Positions 33,336-44,540 of a DNA stretch of 64,000 nt are shown here, one piece after another. The stretch comes from Combretum micranthum. Lineage: Eukaryota > Streptophyta > Magnoliopsida > Myrtales > Combretaceae. The DNA is taken from positions 1 through 64,000 of the forward strand of contig JAMXBD010000204.1 of assembly GCA_024138025.1 (NCBI GenBank), read 5' to 3'. The notes beneath the pieces were generated by a model that worked only from the letters and a program-made list of their open reading frames with translations, did no database searches and had not been told where the DNA came from. Position 1 is the stretch's first letter, and each line of letters opens with the position of its first letter. A program made the translations under genes and the position numbers.

Positions 33336-34622
33336 TATAAACAGTAATTGTGGTGACTGGTTTCTGATTAAAACGTAGAGTTAATATGGCAAGTTCGAGG
33401 ACATTGCCAGAGAAAAGGAGGAAGTTTGCATCTAATATCTTCTTCAAAAAAAGCTGAAAGATACATGTGCAGGTAGAAACTTTCAAAAGCATATAGAAAG
33501 TCTATCACAAAATTATATTCCGTTTATTATGGACTTGATTTTAAATCACATCACACAACATAAATACCTACACAACACAGTTTTCATCAATTCCAACTCC
33601 AAATTATCAACTAACATCATAATTCATTCCACGTTCATATGTCCTTTAAGAATTCGTATATGTAACTCATTAATCGCCAATTTTAACAAGAAGTAAGAAA
33701 TTTTATGCAGCTCAAAGTTATATTTTCAAGCCCTACACTCCTCTTATATAACTAATAACCATACACATATTGAATTTGAGCTCTATAAGCAGTTTAAGAA
33801 CATACCTTACTTTGTCTTATACCTTTACTACTTGTACCCAAATGAGCTCTTCCAAAATCTTCAAAAACCTAAAATTTAGCTACTCCAAACATATACCAAG
33901 TATCCAAGTTAATTTTTGCACTTAAATTCTCATAATAATCTAAACACAAAGGTCTTACCTTAACACGAGATTGAAAGAACTTGAGAGTCTTCTTCCTCTT
34001 CTAATATTTCTTCATTTTCCCTTCTTTTACTAAAACGATGAAAGAATGAGGGTAATTAAATCTAATTAAGGTCGTACATGGGCTCAAAATTGACAGATGA
34101 TTGAAAAAAAAAAATTCAAAAACTTAAGCTTAACTCAAGGTGGCACTTGACACACTTAATTTCATGAGATTTTAGGCTCCTCTTTTTGTTAGAGTTGGTA
34201 TTCCGTTTAATTCCGATACGTCCGAAGCAACTCAAGTAGCATGCTTGATATATACCGAATTTATTATATATGAAGATTATATATATGGATGTATACATAC
34301 GTCATAGTGCTCAGGACGTAAATTGAAATTCCTAACATCCAAAAGTTATTTTAAATAAAGAAGTACTCGTACTAAAGAAAATTTAAATCTTAGCATTTAA
34401 ATAATAGTAAAGTGAATGTTTCATTATCTTAAACTTTTTACAGTTAGGTAGCCATAGCAATTTAAAATAAGTCCACCTGCATTTCTTTTTTTCTAAATGT
34501 TTTTGGTTCAGTGACAAAAAAAGAAAAAGAAAAAAAAAAAAAAACCAAAGAAATTAATGGTTGGTCAAATTGATTATTCTAGCCTTCATTCAGTTTCCAC
34601 CAGCGAATTGAGTGAAGCATTT
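33336..34622. other. 3' flank of LRR cassette 1
   Basis: Noncoding and collinear with 28701-29934 apart from small indels. It would be the 3' UTR and spacer if transcripts end after cassette 1, or intron if they run on to cassette 2. Confidence 0.6.
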
Positions 34623-35029
34623 TTACCGATACGAATATATTGCTTTGGCAAATCTGGCGGCACATCCCTTGACCTGCATAGTTGCCAAGTTTGTGAAGAG
34701 TGAAAAGTCTGGCAAAGACTGCAGTGATTTGCATCCAGAAATGTCTAAATTTCTCAGTGACTGCAATTCTTGAAGCCCCGGAATCTCCGTCAATCTCTTG
34801 TCCATGATCCTTAACGTGTCGAGATTCAAAGCATTAGAAGATCTGGAAACTTGGCCTAGGGATCGTCAATATAATAATGTAGATATTCCAAGGATGTTAG
34901 CTTATCAATGACTTCAACATCACCTAGCTTCTCACAGTTCCATAAACATAATCCTTTCAATATCTTCAATTTGGATAGATCACCAATTCTTTCAAGGGAT
35001 AAGCAATCATGAACATTCAGATTTTGGAG

Positions 35030-35285
35030 GCCCTCTATACTATCAAGCCCTGGAATCTCCACCAAGCTACTGCAATTACTGATACTTAAATATTGGAGGC
35101 CTTCTATACTGTCAAGCCCTGGAATCTCCACCAAGCTACTGCAATTACTGATACTTAAATATTGGAGGCCTTCTATACTGTCAAGCCCTGGAATCTCCAC
35201 CAAGCTACTGCAATTACTGATACGTAAATTTTGGAGGCCTTCTATACTATCAAGCCCTGGGATTTCCACCAAGTCACTGCATGTT
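35030..35285 (-). repeat. 69-bp single-LRR units, four copies
   Basis: The word 'tatact' recurs at 35036, 35105, 35174 and 35243, an exact 69-bp period. Each unit codes one 23-residue LRR ('CSSLVEIPGLDSIEGLQ'). Confidence 0.92.
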
Positions 35286-35897
35286 ATAATACTAAGATAT
35301 TTCAGATTCTTTGCAGCTGCAAGATGTGGTGTACTTTTTAGCTTGCTGCAAGATTCTAATCTGAATTCTGTCACCGAAACGCCCAAGTTGCTTAGTTTAG
35401 ATAAATTATAACAATCTATGATTTCCAGACATGTTAACGATTCAGCCTCTTCCAAACCATTGATCTCCATCAACCCATAGCAGTATCCGAGTTTTACCCG
35501 TGATAGTCTTTTCAAATTTGACATATTCAGATGTCGCAAAGTATGACAACTGAGGATGTCAAGCTTTACTAGACTAGAGCTAATTTCTAGGAGTAAGTTG
35601 ACGTCTTGAACCTCACCAAGCCGAAAATCCAAGGCAGAAAACTTTCATACCCTTTCTTTGACCCAGAAATCTCCAACTCATCCAATTGATTCAGATTTCT
35701 GAGATTTAAGGCTCTGTTTCTTCTTTCAAAGTCATCCCTATAGTAGAGTTTCTTCAAGTTGATTAAGTTGGAAATTTCTGGAAGTGTCTCCATTGAACAC
35801 CCATTGAAAGATAGACTTGTCAGACTACAGGGGAGATTCGAAGATGACTCAAGCTCATGACACATATATAAATCTAATTCTGGTAATTTACTCAACC

Positions 35898-36525
35898 TCC
35901 CAATGGTTGTAGGTAACCTCTTTATGGGGGTGTCCTGCAAATCGAGTAATATCAGATTATTCAAATCTCCAATTGAATCGGGTAATTCTGTAACACTTGT
36001 GTGTCTCAACTTAAGCTCGGTTAATGACTTGAGCTTCCCAATCGTTTTTGGAATCTCTGTCAATGATATACAGTACATGGCAGAGAGTTCCTCGAGCTTG
36101 GTCATACACCCAATGGTTGTAGGTATCCTCTTTATGGGGGTGGACTGCAAATCGAGCAATATCAGATTATGCAAATCTCCAATTGAATCGGGTAATTCTG
36201 TAACACTTGTGTGTCTCAACTTAAGCTCGGTTAATGACTTGAGCTTCCCAATCGTTTTTGGAATCTCTGTCAATGATTTACAGTACATAGCAGAGAGTTT
36301 CTCGAGCTTCGTCATACACCCAATGGCTGTAGGTATCCTCTTTATGGGGGTGAAATCCAAATCGAGCAATATCAGATTATTCAAATCTCCAATTGAATCG
36401 GGTAATTCTGTAACTCCTGCGTAGCTCAACTTAAGCTCGGTTAACGACTTGAGCTTCCCGATCGTTTTTGGAATCTCTGTCAATGATGCACAATGCATGG
36501 CAGAGAGTTTCTCGAGCTTCGTCAT
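35898..36525 (-). repeat. 210-bp three-LRR units, three copies
   Basis: Unit ends are at the word 'gtcatacaccc' near 36105, 36315 and 36525. This is the same unit as in cassette 2, present there five times. Solvent-exposed positions of the LRRs differ slightly between units ('LRHTSVTEL' versus 'LSYAGVTEL'). Confidence 0.92.
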
Positions 36526-36907
36526 ACACCCTTCAAAATTAGGAATTCTTTTATGCGTGTCGAATCAATATCTAATTCCCTTAATTCTTCCATTTTCCCC
36601 ACATCTTTTGGTAGCTCCTCAAGTTTAGAGCAACGTCGGAGAATTAAAATCCTGAGTGTCTTCTTGAAATTGCAAATGGACGGATGAATTATTTCCAAAC
36701 TCCGACTTCCTGAAAGATCCAAAACCTCCAACTCTGACATTGCTGAGAAATCTGGAGTTGTGGTGAAGTTGGAGCAGCGGTGGACCTTTAGAACTTTGAG
36801 TTTCCTTGCCAACTATTAATTAAAAGACAACATCCAAAAGAGTTAGATGGGAATGGTTATTCTATTTAGCACGTTGTAAATAAAAAAGATAAATTGCTCG
36901 TACATAC

Positions 36908-37183
36908 CTCAATTTGACCCCAAGTTGCAAATGTACAATTGAATAAACAAAGAAACACCAATTTATTAAGTTGAGCGGTTGACAAAAAATCGTCGAGATG
37001 ACAAGTGGTATAATGATAAGACAGCTCAAGCCATCTTAGATCTGGAAGGCAGTTCTTATAATCTCCAACTAGATTTACGTCTCCCATTTGAAGAAATCTC
37101 AATTTGGTGAGGTTCTCAAAATGTTCCTTTGTAAACTCTTCGCCATGACCCCGAAGATCGAGTGCCTGAACCTTTTTTGTGCC
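36908..37183 (-). CDS. TNL exon 3, first LRR exon (cassette 1)
   Basis: A 276-bp exon between acceptor ctag (37184-37187) and donor gtatgt, in phase 0 at both ends. It starts 'GTKKVQALDLRGHG', the conserved post-NB-ARC linker in which a Gly-Thr step follows the NB-ARC exon in many TNLs, then first LRRs ('LTKLRFLQMGDVNLVG', 'LPDLRWLELSYHY'). It is intact in itself and joins in frame to exon 2 and to the main LRR exon. The frameshifts in exon 2 mean it may not be translated. Confidence 0.85.
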
Positions 37184-37847
37184 CTAGCATTTCAAAGATA
37201 ATTTTCAAGGTTATCTCCTCACTTAGCAGAATTCTTTTGGGGAAAAGGAAAAAACTAAAAAGAGGCACAAATATTGGAAAAAACACTGGAGATGGATAAG
37301 GATGTAAAATTACATTCTATTTCTTATAGTATCATGCTTTTAATCTCTAATTACATGGAGCTTTTATCTATCCTCCCTCAATTTTTGATAGAAGTAGATT
37401 TTTTAAAATCAATTTTCTATTAATATAGATGCTAATTAAAAATAATTACTAAAATAACCCATTGACAAATTATTGTATTTTCAACTGTGAGATATGTGCA
37501 GCATTGTTTGGATGGGACTCACATATGTAACATGCAAAATATGAAGAGAGAGGAACTAGGGGGAATTAATTTTCCACTTTCTTATTTTGGTAATTATTTT
37601 TTTAAGATGATTAAATTCTGTATAATTCTATACAATTCATAATTTTGTGGTTACAATTTATAACATGCAATTGAGTTATAAGTGGAAATAAATCTTGTGT
37701 GGACCTATTTGTATCATTTATAGAAGCAGAACATTTAGCCCTGGTGATAGGTGCATTGATCACAAATAACAAAAATAAATAAGAAATAGGAAGAAATGGC
37801 AAAAACCAAAAAAACAAAAAAAAATATATATACAAAGAGTTTTGTAC
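37184..37847 (-). other. TNL intron 2
   Basis: Runs from donor gtacaa (37847) to acceptor gctag (37184). AT-rich with no further exon signal. The open frame extending over its start is read-through. The right edge of the LRR duplication (about 37330) lies inside this intron, so the duplicated cassette carries its own acceptor. Confidence 0.75.
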
Positions 37848-38962
37848 CTGCTTTTGTTGCATTACTTCAATGGCTTCCTCATCATTCCATAATCTACTAC
37901 GTTTTCCTGGCTCGTCATAACTTTCTCGACGAACAATTTCCCTTCCTAAATCTCTCAATTGATCATGTATAATCGCTTGTCTCCTACGTTCCACTTTTAT
38001 TAAGGACAAGGAAATAAGGACATTAATTCCTTCTTTCGGAAAGAAGTTACAACCTCCCACATATAAAATGCATAGTCAAGATAAAATCTAAGATCAAGAC
38101 ATGCAATATCAAGAAATATTTGTTTCTGTTCATGTGTAAGAGGATCATAACTTATTCTTAATTTCTCTAGCACTTCATTATTCGGTATCCTCTCGAGTTT
38201 CTTTAATGTAGCTTTCCAAGTGTCTCTACTCTTTCTACAGAGCGAAGATCCTATAACCTCGATTGCTAGAGGGAGCCCTCCAGTAATGTGTACAATATGT
38301 TTAGCAATGGTTTTAAGTTCCGCTGGACGAGAACAATCTCTTGGAAAAGCATGTTTGAAAAATAATTGGAATGATTGTCCAAAATCCAATTCTTTAAGTT
38401 CGTAATGCAAACTTGCCTCAAAGCTCTCAATGACTTCTTTATTCCTAGTCGTTAGGATAATTACGCTTTGTGGTCCCAACCAATTAAGGTCTCCTGCTAG
38501 TTTTTTTAGTTGATCTGTCTTTCCAACATCGTCAAATACAAGTAGAAGACTCTTTCTCTTACAACTTTGTTTAATCATAGCTATCCCTTCGTCGGCATTT
38601 GATATTTCTCTCAATGACTTGTCCATAGGAAGAATACCAGAGATAAGCTGCTTTTGCAAATCCTCCACACCCTTATGCCTGGAATTGGATGATGTTTCAT
38701 GAATATTTGACACGAAGCTACGGTATTCAAAGTTGTCAAAGAGTTCATTATAGATAACCTTGGCTAAGGTAGTTTTACCTATGCCTCCCATTCCAAAAAT
38801 TCCTATTATTTTGACATCAACCATTGGTTTTTCTCCTATCATTTTGATGATCTTCTCACATGATTTTCAACTCCAATTAAAATATCAGGAACATCTATAA
38901 TACCCTTCCTCAATTTATTGAGAACCCTCTTAACAATTCTCCTTACAAGCTTTCCTTCATGG
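37848..38962 (-). pseudogene. TNL exon 2: NB-ARC domain (two frameshifts)
   Basis: This is the nucleotide-binding switch of the resistance protein. It opens after acceptor cacag with 'HEGKLVRRIVKRVL' and 'DVPDILIGVENHV', the TIR-to-NB linker. Motifs in order: P-loop 'GMGGIGKTT' (about 38763-38789), kinase-2 'LLLVFDDV', RNBS-B 'VIILTTR', 'GGLPLAIEVIG', 'IFLDIAC', and an MHD-like 'IHDQLRDLGREIV'. One base is missing near 38855 (after 'NHVR') and another near 38055 (within the Trp-Glu-Gly-Cys step before 'NFFPKEG'). The Asp after kinase-2 in place of Trp fits the TNL class. Both breaks are single-base, so a sequencing error is possible. Confidence 0.9.
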
Positions 38963-39061
38963 CTGTGTAGGATATATTTCAAAGTATAAATTCAATACAT
39001 GAACAATTTAAAAAAATAGAAGAAAATTAATATTTGTGCAATGATATTAGAAATTGCGTAC

Positions 39062-39699
39062 CCGTTATCAACTTTGTTTGATTCCCATCCTTTTAAGGAT
39101 GATACTTCAGCGAGAGCATTCTTCCATTTATCAAAGTCATGCTTCTTGTTCCATTGTTCAAATGCCTTTCCAAAACTACCTGTTAGATGTCGAACATCTG
39201 ATGGCTCAACTTTGTAGAAGATTGGTATTACAAGTTGACCCGATCTTTTCATGCACTCAAGAATGTGCACAAGCTCGTTAAGGCACCATTTGCTAGAAGC
39301 ATAACTGGAAGAGATAATGAGGATTGAAATCTTAGAAGTCTCGATTGCTCTATAAAGCTCAGGACCAATGGAGTCACCTACACGAAGTTCTTCATCATCT
39401 TTAAATACTGAAATACCAGTCTCCACCAATCTTTCATAAAGATGATCAGTAAAACCACAGCGGGTGTCTTTACCTCTAAAACTTAAGAAAATCTCATAGT
39501 TTTGCCCCATGGCAAGAGCTGGGGATGGACTTAGCTCTAAGATTTGATTCTCAATCTCATTGGCAGCTCCTCCATCGTTGGTGTTTGAAGAGTGATTGCT
39601 CTTTTTCTCCATATTCTTCCCCAGTCGGTGTTTTACATATAACAAGATAGCTATCGCTAGCCCTGCAAGGGCGATGATGAGCTTATTATCACTTGACAT
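39062..39699 (-). CDS. TNL exon 1: membrane anchor and TIR domain
   Basis: Exon 1 of an L6-type TIR-NB-LRR immune receptor, from ATG 39699 to donor gtacgc (phase 2). Residues 7-22 ('LIIALAGLAIAILLYV') form a hydrophobic stretch followed by basic residues, as in membrane-anchored L6-like receptors. A Ser/Asn-rich spacer follows, then TIR from about residue 68 ('YEIFLSFRGKDTRCGF'). The region 'SSSYASSKWCLNELV' contains the Glu known as the NADase catalytic residue in plant TIRs. TIR enzymes make NAD-derived signals for EDS1-dependent defence. The exon is fully open. Because exon 2 is frameshifted, the locus might now yield only a TIR-only protein. Confidence 0.92.
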
Positions 39700-40542
39700 T
39701 GGATCCTTGTTCTTCCTTTTCTTTCCTCTTTAGAATTCGAGCTGAAACGTGAATTTGTGGTAGAGCTGGGTTTAGATGCAGTGATAATGAGAGCTTATTA
39801 TTTTCGTTGACGACTATGAGTGTTACAGTGCGACGACTTGACTTTTGAATGGTAGATGCAACAACAAATATTCCACAAAAATCGTGCGGATTAAAAACCA
39901 ATAATTAAACCGCGTTTGATTTGTATAGGCAGTTTATTACCATCGCATGGGATATGATGGTATTGTTAATGTAAAAAGTTAAAATAAAAATAAAAAAGGA
40001 GAGGAATAGCTTTTTTGTGAAGAACTTTTTTTTTTCCCTCCCCAAAACAATTTCTATATCCTACAATTAATATTTATTTTATTCCATTCGACTATTAGAG
40101 TATGGGAGTAGCATGTGAACTCCTTACTTTGGTGTGTACATTTTTTTAATCACATAATTTGATTTTTATAATTTTCATACATTATAAAGTGTCTCGTGAA
40201 GAGTACTACATGCTTTTAGCTAGCACTACTTGACCGTTGGTTTAATTTATTCTTATTTAACTTATATATATATATATATGTACACACACACATTGGGGTT
40301 AATATTAAATTCAATACTTAAAGCCACATAAAAATTTAATTTAGTATCTAAATTTTAAATGGTCAGTTAATACCCACTCAAATCGTTTATGATCATTGTT
40401 ACTACTTTTTTAATATTATCCGTTTTATTTACCGATTTAAAATAAGTGGTTTATTATTGAATTTTTACTACTTATCCAACAATGTCTAATACTATTTAGA
40501 TTGTTTTTTCAGCATAAAAAACAGAGTAAATGATACTAATGA
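39700..40542 (-). promoter_or_regulatory. TNL 5' leader and promoter region
   Basis: Sequence upstream of the TNL start codon. The first 150 bases ('tccttttctttcctct', 'aattcgagctgaaac') recur at 46820-46965 beside the second upstream copy, supporting a conserved leader. No core promoter element is certain. A (ta)n run lies near 40262-40281. Confidence 0.5.
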
Positions 40543-41579
40543 GGTAGTAAAAATAACTTAAAATTTTTTTATTAAAAGACTAATAAAAAATCCTAAAATT
40601 TTAACTATGTAATATGGTAATATCGCCGAAAATACCATAGGAATAACTTTGACACACTGCGACATGTCATATCTGTGTCCATGCAAAAGATACCGTCAAA
40701 CGGCGTTTTCATTTGAACATGTCCGTGTAAAATGCGCGGGTCTCGAGAGAAAGTAGCTACCGTGCTTTTTTGATGGCAGCACTGGCACTTACTTTACTTT
40801 ATTCCCCTTTAGCTTTTAAGGAATTTCCAGTATTAAATTAATTATAAAAACGTAAGTGTGAAAAATTTAAAAGATTTGATCTGTTGAAAAGGATTTTTAC
40901 GGTTTATTGATGTAATAAAACGGATTTTATTGTAACTGCTACGAAACTAAAAATTTTCCAAACTTTTATATATATTTATCACGAATATAAGCTAGTCAAA
41001 TTAATTTCTCTATTGGTCTTTTCTTTTATAGTGTGAGATTGATGAAATGTTGCAAACATATCACCATGGATTAGTTAGAAATTGGTAGCCGACAGGTGAT
41101 GTTGAACCACATATGACAACAAAACTAAGCTCTATGATATGAGATAATATTATTAAAGCCTTTATAAAATTATCATAGAGAACCCAAACCCACCCACCCA
41201 CCCCCCCCGCGGAAATACAACTTACTTATTAAGTAGCATTTGGATGGCAAGGCATAGCATCTAAACAAATATTCTATTAAAGAATTGACAATAATTAAAT
41301 TTGTTTTGAATGATATTGATATACAAATATTTTAAATATCTAAGTGAAACATGTCTATACTTACAAAATAATGATAATTGGCCATGGCATAAAAAATTAA
41401 GGTATACTAGTATGGGCATCATTTAAAAATCTGGTATATTAGTATGGACATCATTCAAAAATTTATTAAAAAGAATCTTATCAAAGGCTTATCAAAAATA
41501 AATTTTTAAAAGGATAAGATTTTCCAAGCATACTAATAATAAAAGCAAACTAAGACTTTTTTAAGCTTAAAGATGCAAA

Positions 41580-42440
41580 ATAAGAGAGTTTAAATGGGGT
41601 GAACTAGCCTAGGTGACCTCTCTAAGGAATGGAAATATGCTAAGGAACTCCCTAAGAATCTAATTATAAATGAACTGTCAAATATGGTGCAAACTAGATC
41701 ATCCCTAATAAATATGAGTGACCTAGTTTTCTCATCCCAAGCAAGTAAGAGGAGTTAATTCAATTCATTAGAATGAAGTTTGAGATTTAGTATCTAAACC
41801 TACTGATAGATCGATAGGATTGTAAATGAGTCGGGTTGTTGCGAGCTACTTGAGCTCGACTTGCTTTAGACTCGGCTTCACTCGAGCTTGGTTAGTAAAT
41901 GAGTCAAACTCGAGCTTTGATTCAAGCTTGCGAGTCAACTCATGAATAAACTCGTTTAAGCTCTTAGACAGGCTTGCAAAAGAGTTCGTTAACATGCTTG
42001 TTAGTAACTTTATAAATTCTATATTTATGATATATTAATATTTAATTAAAATAATAAAATTAATTTTTATTTAATATATATTTATATTTATCAACTCTTA
42101 TATATTATTTTTTAAGTTTGAAAAAAATGGCCAAAAGTTTCTGTTTAAACGAATTGAGCTTGAGTTAGACTTGATATCATGTTCCCAATGAACTTATGTG
42201 CATGATTTCAACTTTACCTAAAGGAATCTCACTTGAGAGTGGTAAAATATATCTTCAAGTATCTTGTAGAAACTGTTGAAATTGCCTTATGGTATCTAAA
42301 GTTTATTTTCTTTCGATCTTGTTGAATACTCTGGTGCTAACTTTGTCGATGCAAGGTTGATTGGAAAAGCACAAGTGACACATGTCACTTCCTTAGTTGA
42401 TCCCAATTGGTTCAAATCCAAGGCCTAGTGGGCTCGATAA
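41580..42440 (+). mobile_element. Copia (SIRE-like) pol fragment in copy A
   Basis: Broken plus-strand reading frames give 'LPKEWKYAKELPKNL' and 'TRSSL', typical of the integrase-RT linker of SIRE-like Copia elements. After an inserted Gly-less A/T MITE (about 41818-42182) come traces of the RNase H region ('GISLESGKIYLQVS' and 'LNTLVLTLSMQ' in shifted frames). Copy B holds the same pieces in better condition. No LTR was found. Confidence 0.65.
41818..42182. mobile_element. MITE rich in gctcgag/cgagct words, copy A
   Basis: Both ends carry 'gagctcgacttg'- and 'attgagcttgagtta'-type words in inverted relation around an A/T-rich core. It interrupts the SIRE-like fragment in both copies (about 49950-50310 in copy B), so it inserted before the duplication. 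The superfamily is probably hAT but no target duplication was resolved. Confidence 0.5.
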
Positions 42441-42626
42441 AGAAGAACGAAAAAAAAAACAAAAGAAAATAAGATTTTGAAAAATATATAAATAAATATT
42501 TTAAATATTTATATTATTTCTATGTTAATACTAAAAAAAAAATTGTTTATTTACAATATAATGTGTTGTTATTAACAATACAAGAATATTTCTTAAAACT
42601 ATATCTAGTTTGATTAATATAAAAGG

Positions 42627-42980
42627 TAAATCATACTAAAAGACCCAACATTTCGACAAATTCATTTAAGGTCCCAACATTTGAAAAAATGCCTTTTGAG
42701 TTTTAATTAAATTTTTTTTTTATTGATGCATGTTAATGGAAACTCATAAGAAGGGTTTTTTAAATTTTAATTAAAAATTCTCTTGTTTACATGTATCAAT
42801 GGAGACTTCAATCGACCCACTTTTTCAAATATTAGGACCTTTTGTTTAAACCAATAAAAAAAATTAAGACCTCAACTAACCCATTTTTCCAAACGTTGGG
42901 ACCTCTTTTGAATCATTCGAAATGTTGGGATCTCTAATGAACTTACCCTCTAACATTGAGACATTCCGATGTAATTTACC
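42627..42980. mobile_element. GGTAAATTACAC-type MITE, copy A
   Basis: Ends 'ggtaaatcatact' and 'atgtaatttaccc' are inverted repeats. The flanks 'aatataaaa' and 'tttatata' suggest a short A/T target duplication. It belongs to the family of the element at 63460-63738, with internal 'ttttgagttttaattaaa' and 'catgttaatgg' words. Confidence 0.7.
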
Positions 42981-43149
42981 CTTTATATAAATTTTCATCA
43001 AAAGTAAAAGATGTTTTTCTTTACAATATGATATTTGTTTTTTATCTTTAGTTTTCATTTGAGGCTTCAGAGTATTTTATAATTTTGAATTACTAACATT
43101 ATAGCTAAAGTTAATGTGTTTATGCATAAATAAATACTAACGGACAGAA

Positions 43150-44045
43150 CACTCGCATTGCGAATCGAGGTAAGTGGGGATAGGGTAAGTTGGGTATGAA
43201 GCACTACCCATACCTTGTAAAACCTACAGGATACTAAGTACGCTGTGGAACCTATAATTTTTTTTCAATGAAATCTCTATATTTTTATTCATTCTTTTTA
43301 AAACTCTAAGTTTATAGTCTTTGATATGTTTCATTTAATATGTAATACTGTATTATTTTCATATATTTAATATAAAAATATATGAAAAGAAATTTAAAAA
43401 GTAATTTGTTAAATCACAAGTTCTACAATATATAGAATCTATTCATGCGTGAAAGTTGCAACCCGCGACAAATACACATGGAATCTATTTATGTGATATT
43501 AAACCAAATTATAAAATTTGCACTAAATTTAAAAATTTAAAACTTTAAAGCTACTTCTATGTTAATTAATGCTATAATATAAAAAAAAACGTTTTTCTAC
43601 ATAATTTCAGAGTTCAAGTATATACATATAATCGCAATTCTTCTAAAATAAAAATAACAAGTCATTTCTAATAAAATAGAACAAATTCTTCGATAATAAA
43701 ACTTTCTAAAATATAGTTTACAAATAATAATATTGAATATAAGTGATTACAAAATAAAAAAATAAAAAATTATTATTTATTTTTTATATATTAATATTAT
43801 TATATAATATTTAATATAGTGGACACGTGATACCCTAGAAACTACACTCTCTACTATATAGTAAGGTTTCATGGCAAGTGCATGATATGAAGACATCATA
43901 TTTGTACCCTACATTGTAAGAGCTGGCTTCAAAAAATTTATATCCATACCCTAGCTTATAACCCTAAATATCCATTCTGAACTCTACTCAGTTGAGAAAG
44001 GTCCAAGCAAGTATCTTATAAAACAGTGTTATCTGTTCACCCTTG
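43150..44045. mobile_element. hAT-like element with gggtatgaagcactaccc words, copy A
   Basis: GC-richer ends holding words such as 'gggtatgaagcactaccc' and 'cataccctagcttataaccc' flank an AT-rich core without coding content. The equivalent in copy B (51265-52365) has an extra internal repeat of the left end. No transposase; ends approximate. Confidence 0.5.
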
Positions 44046-44540
44046 TTATGAGTGAACAATAATTATAAAATAAAAAAATAGTTATATAAACATTATCAAC
44101 AAAAGTTTTAAGAAAACTGTAATGGAAAAAAAAAAAAAAACAAAATATAGGGAAATGGAATCAAAACATGAGACGGTGGGAGAAAAACGGAAAACAGAGT
44201 AATATTTTGTAGCTAAAAGAAATTGGCTTTAAAATTTAAATTATTAGCTGTATTTACTAAATTGATCCTTCCAGTAAAGAAAAAAATGATAAGAATAATA
44301 ATGGCAGAATATGTAATCGAAAAGGTTGCATAAAATAATTATCCAGATAAATGAGAAAGAAATTTACACATCTATCTATTAATATTATTATTAGACAAAT
44401 CCTATCATTTGGTGTAAAAAATAAAAAATTAAACTTTTGAAAATTATTAAGCGAATCCCATTCCTGTTTTTATTATTTTTTCCACATATGCAATCCAGGT
44501 GTATTATATACTAATATATATATATATATTATATATATAT

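Larger units (their letters stand above)
34623..36812 (-). pseudogene. TNL LRR cassette 1, main LRR exon (broken)
   Basis: The exon begins after 'ttaatag' with 'LARKLKVLKVHRCSNF' (36812) in phase with the preceding exon. It codes an LRR domain with three 210-bp units (35898-36525), further LRRs, four 69-bp units (35030-35285) and a C-terminal tail ('LQELQSLRNLDISGC') ending 'RFAKAIYSYR' at 34623. Breaks: a one-base loss at about 36545 (before 'NFEG'), a frameshift near 35640, and a TAG at about 34856 where cassette 2 has AAG. The tail lacks roughly 90 bases still present in cassette 2. As read, the protein would end soon after the first LRRs. Confidence 0.85.
33001..37330 (-). repeat. LRR tandem duplication, copy 1 (proximal)
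   Basis: First copy of the duplicated unit, 4.33 kb against 4.61 kb for copy 2. The junction with copy 2 is at about 33000. The size difference comes mainly from two extra 210-bp units in copy 2, less two 69-bp units. Confidence 0.92.

Noticed and set aside
35903..36424. 173-codon plus-strand open frame
   Set aside because: Antisense shadow of the LRR units in cassette 1.
30412..36525. Regular repeats that might suggest a CRISPR-like or satellite array
   Set aside because: Periods of 69 and 210 bp are whole LRR codon units in frame, with no spacers, in a plant genome.
41818..42182. tRNA-like or SINE origin for the gctcgag-rich block
   Set aside because: No A-box/B-box pair or A-tail; the ends are inverted repeats instead.
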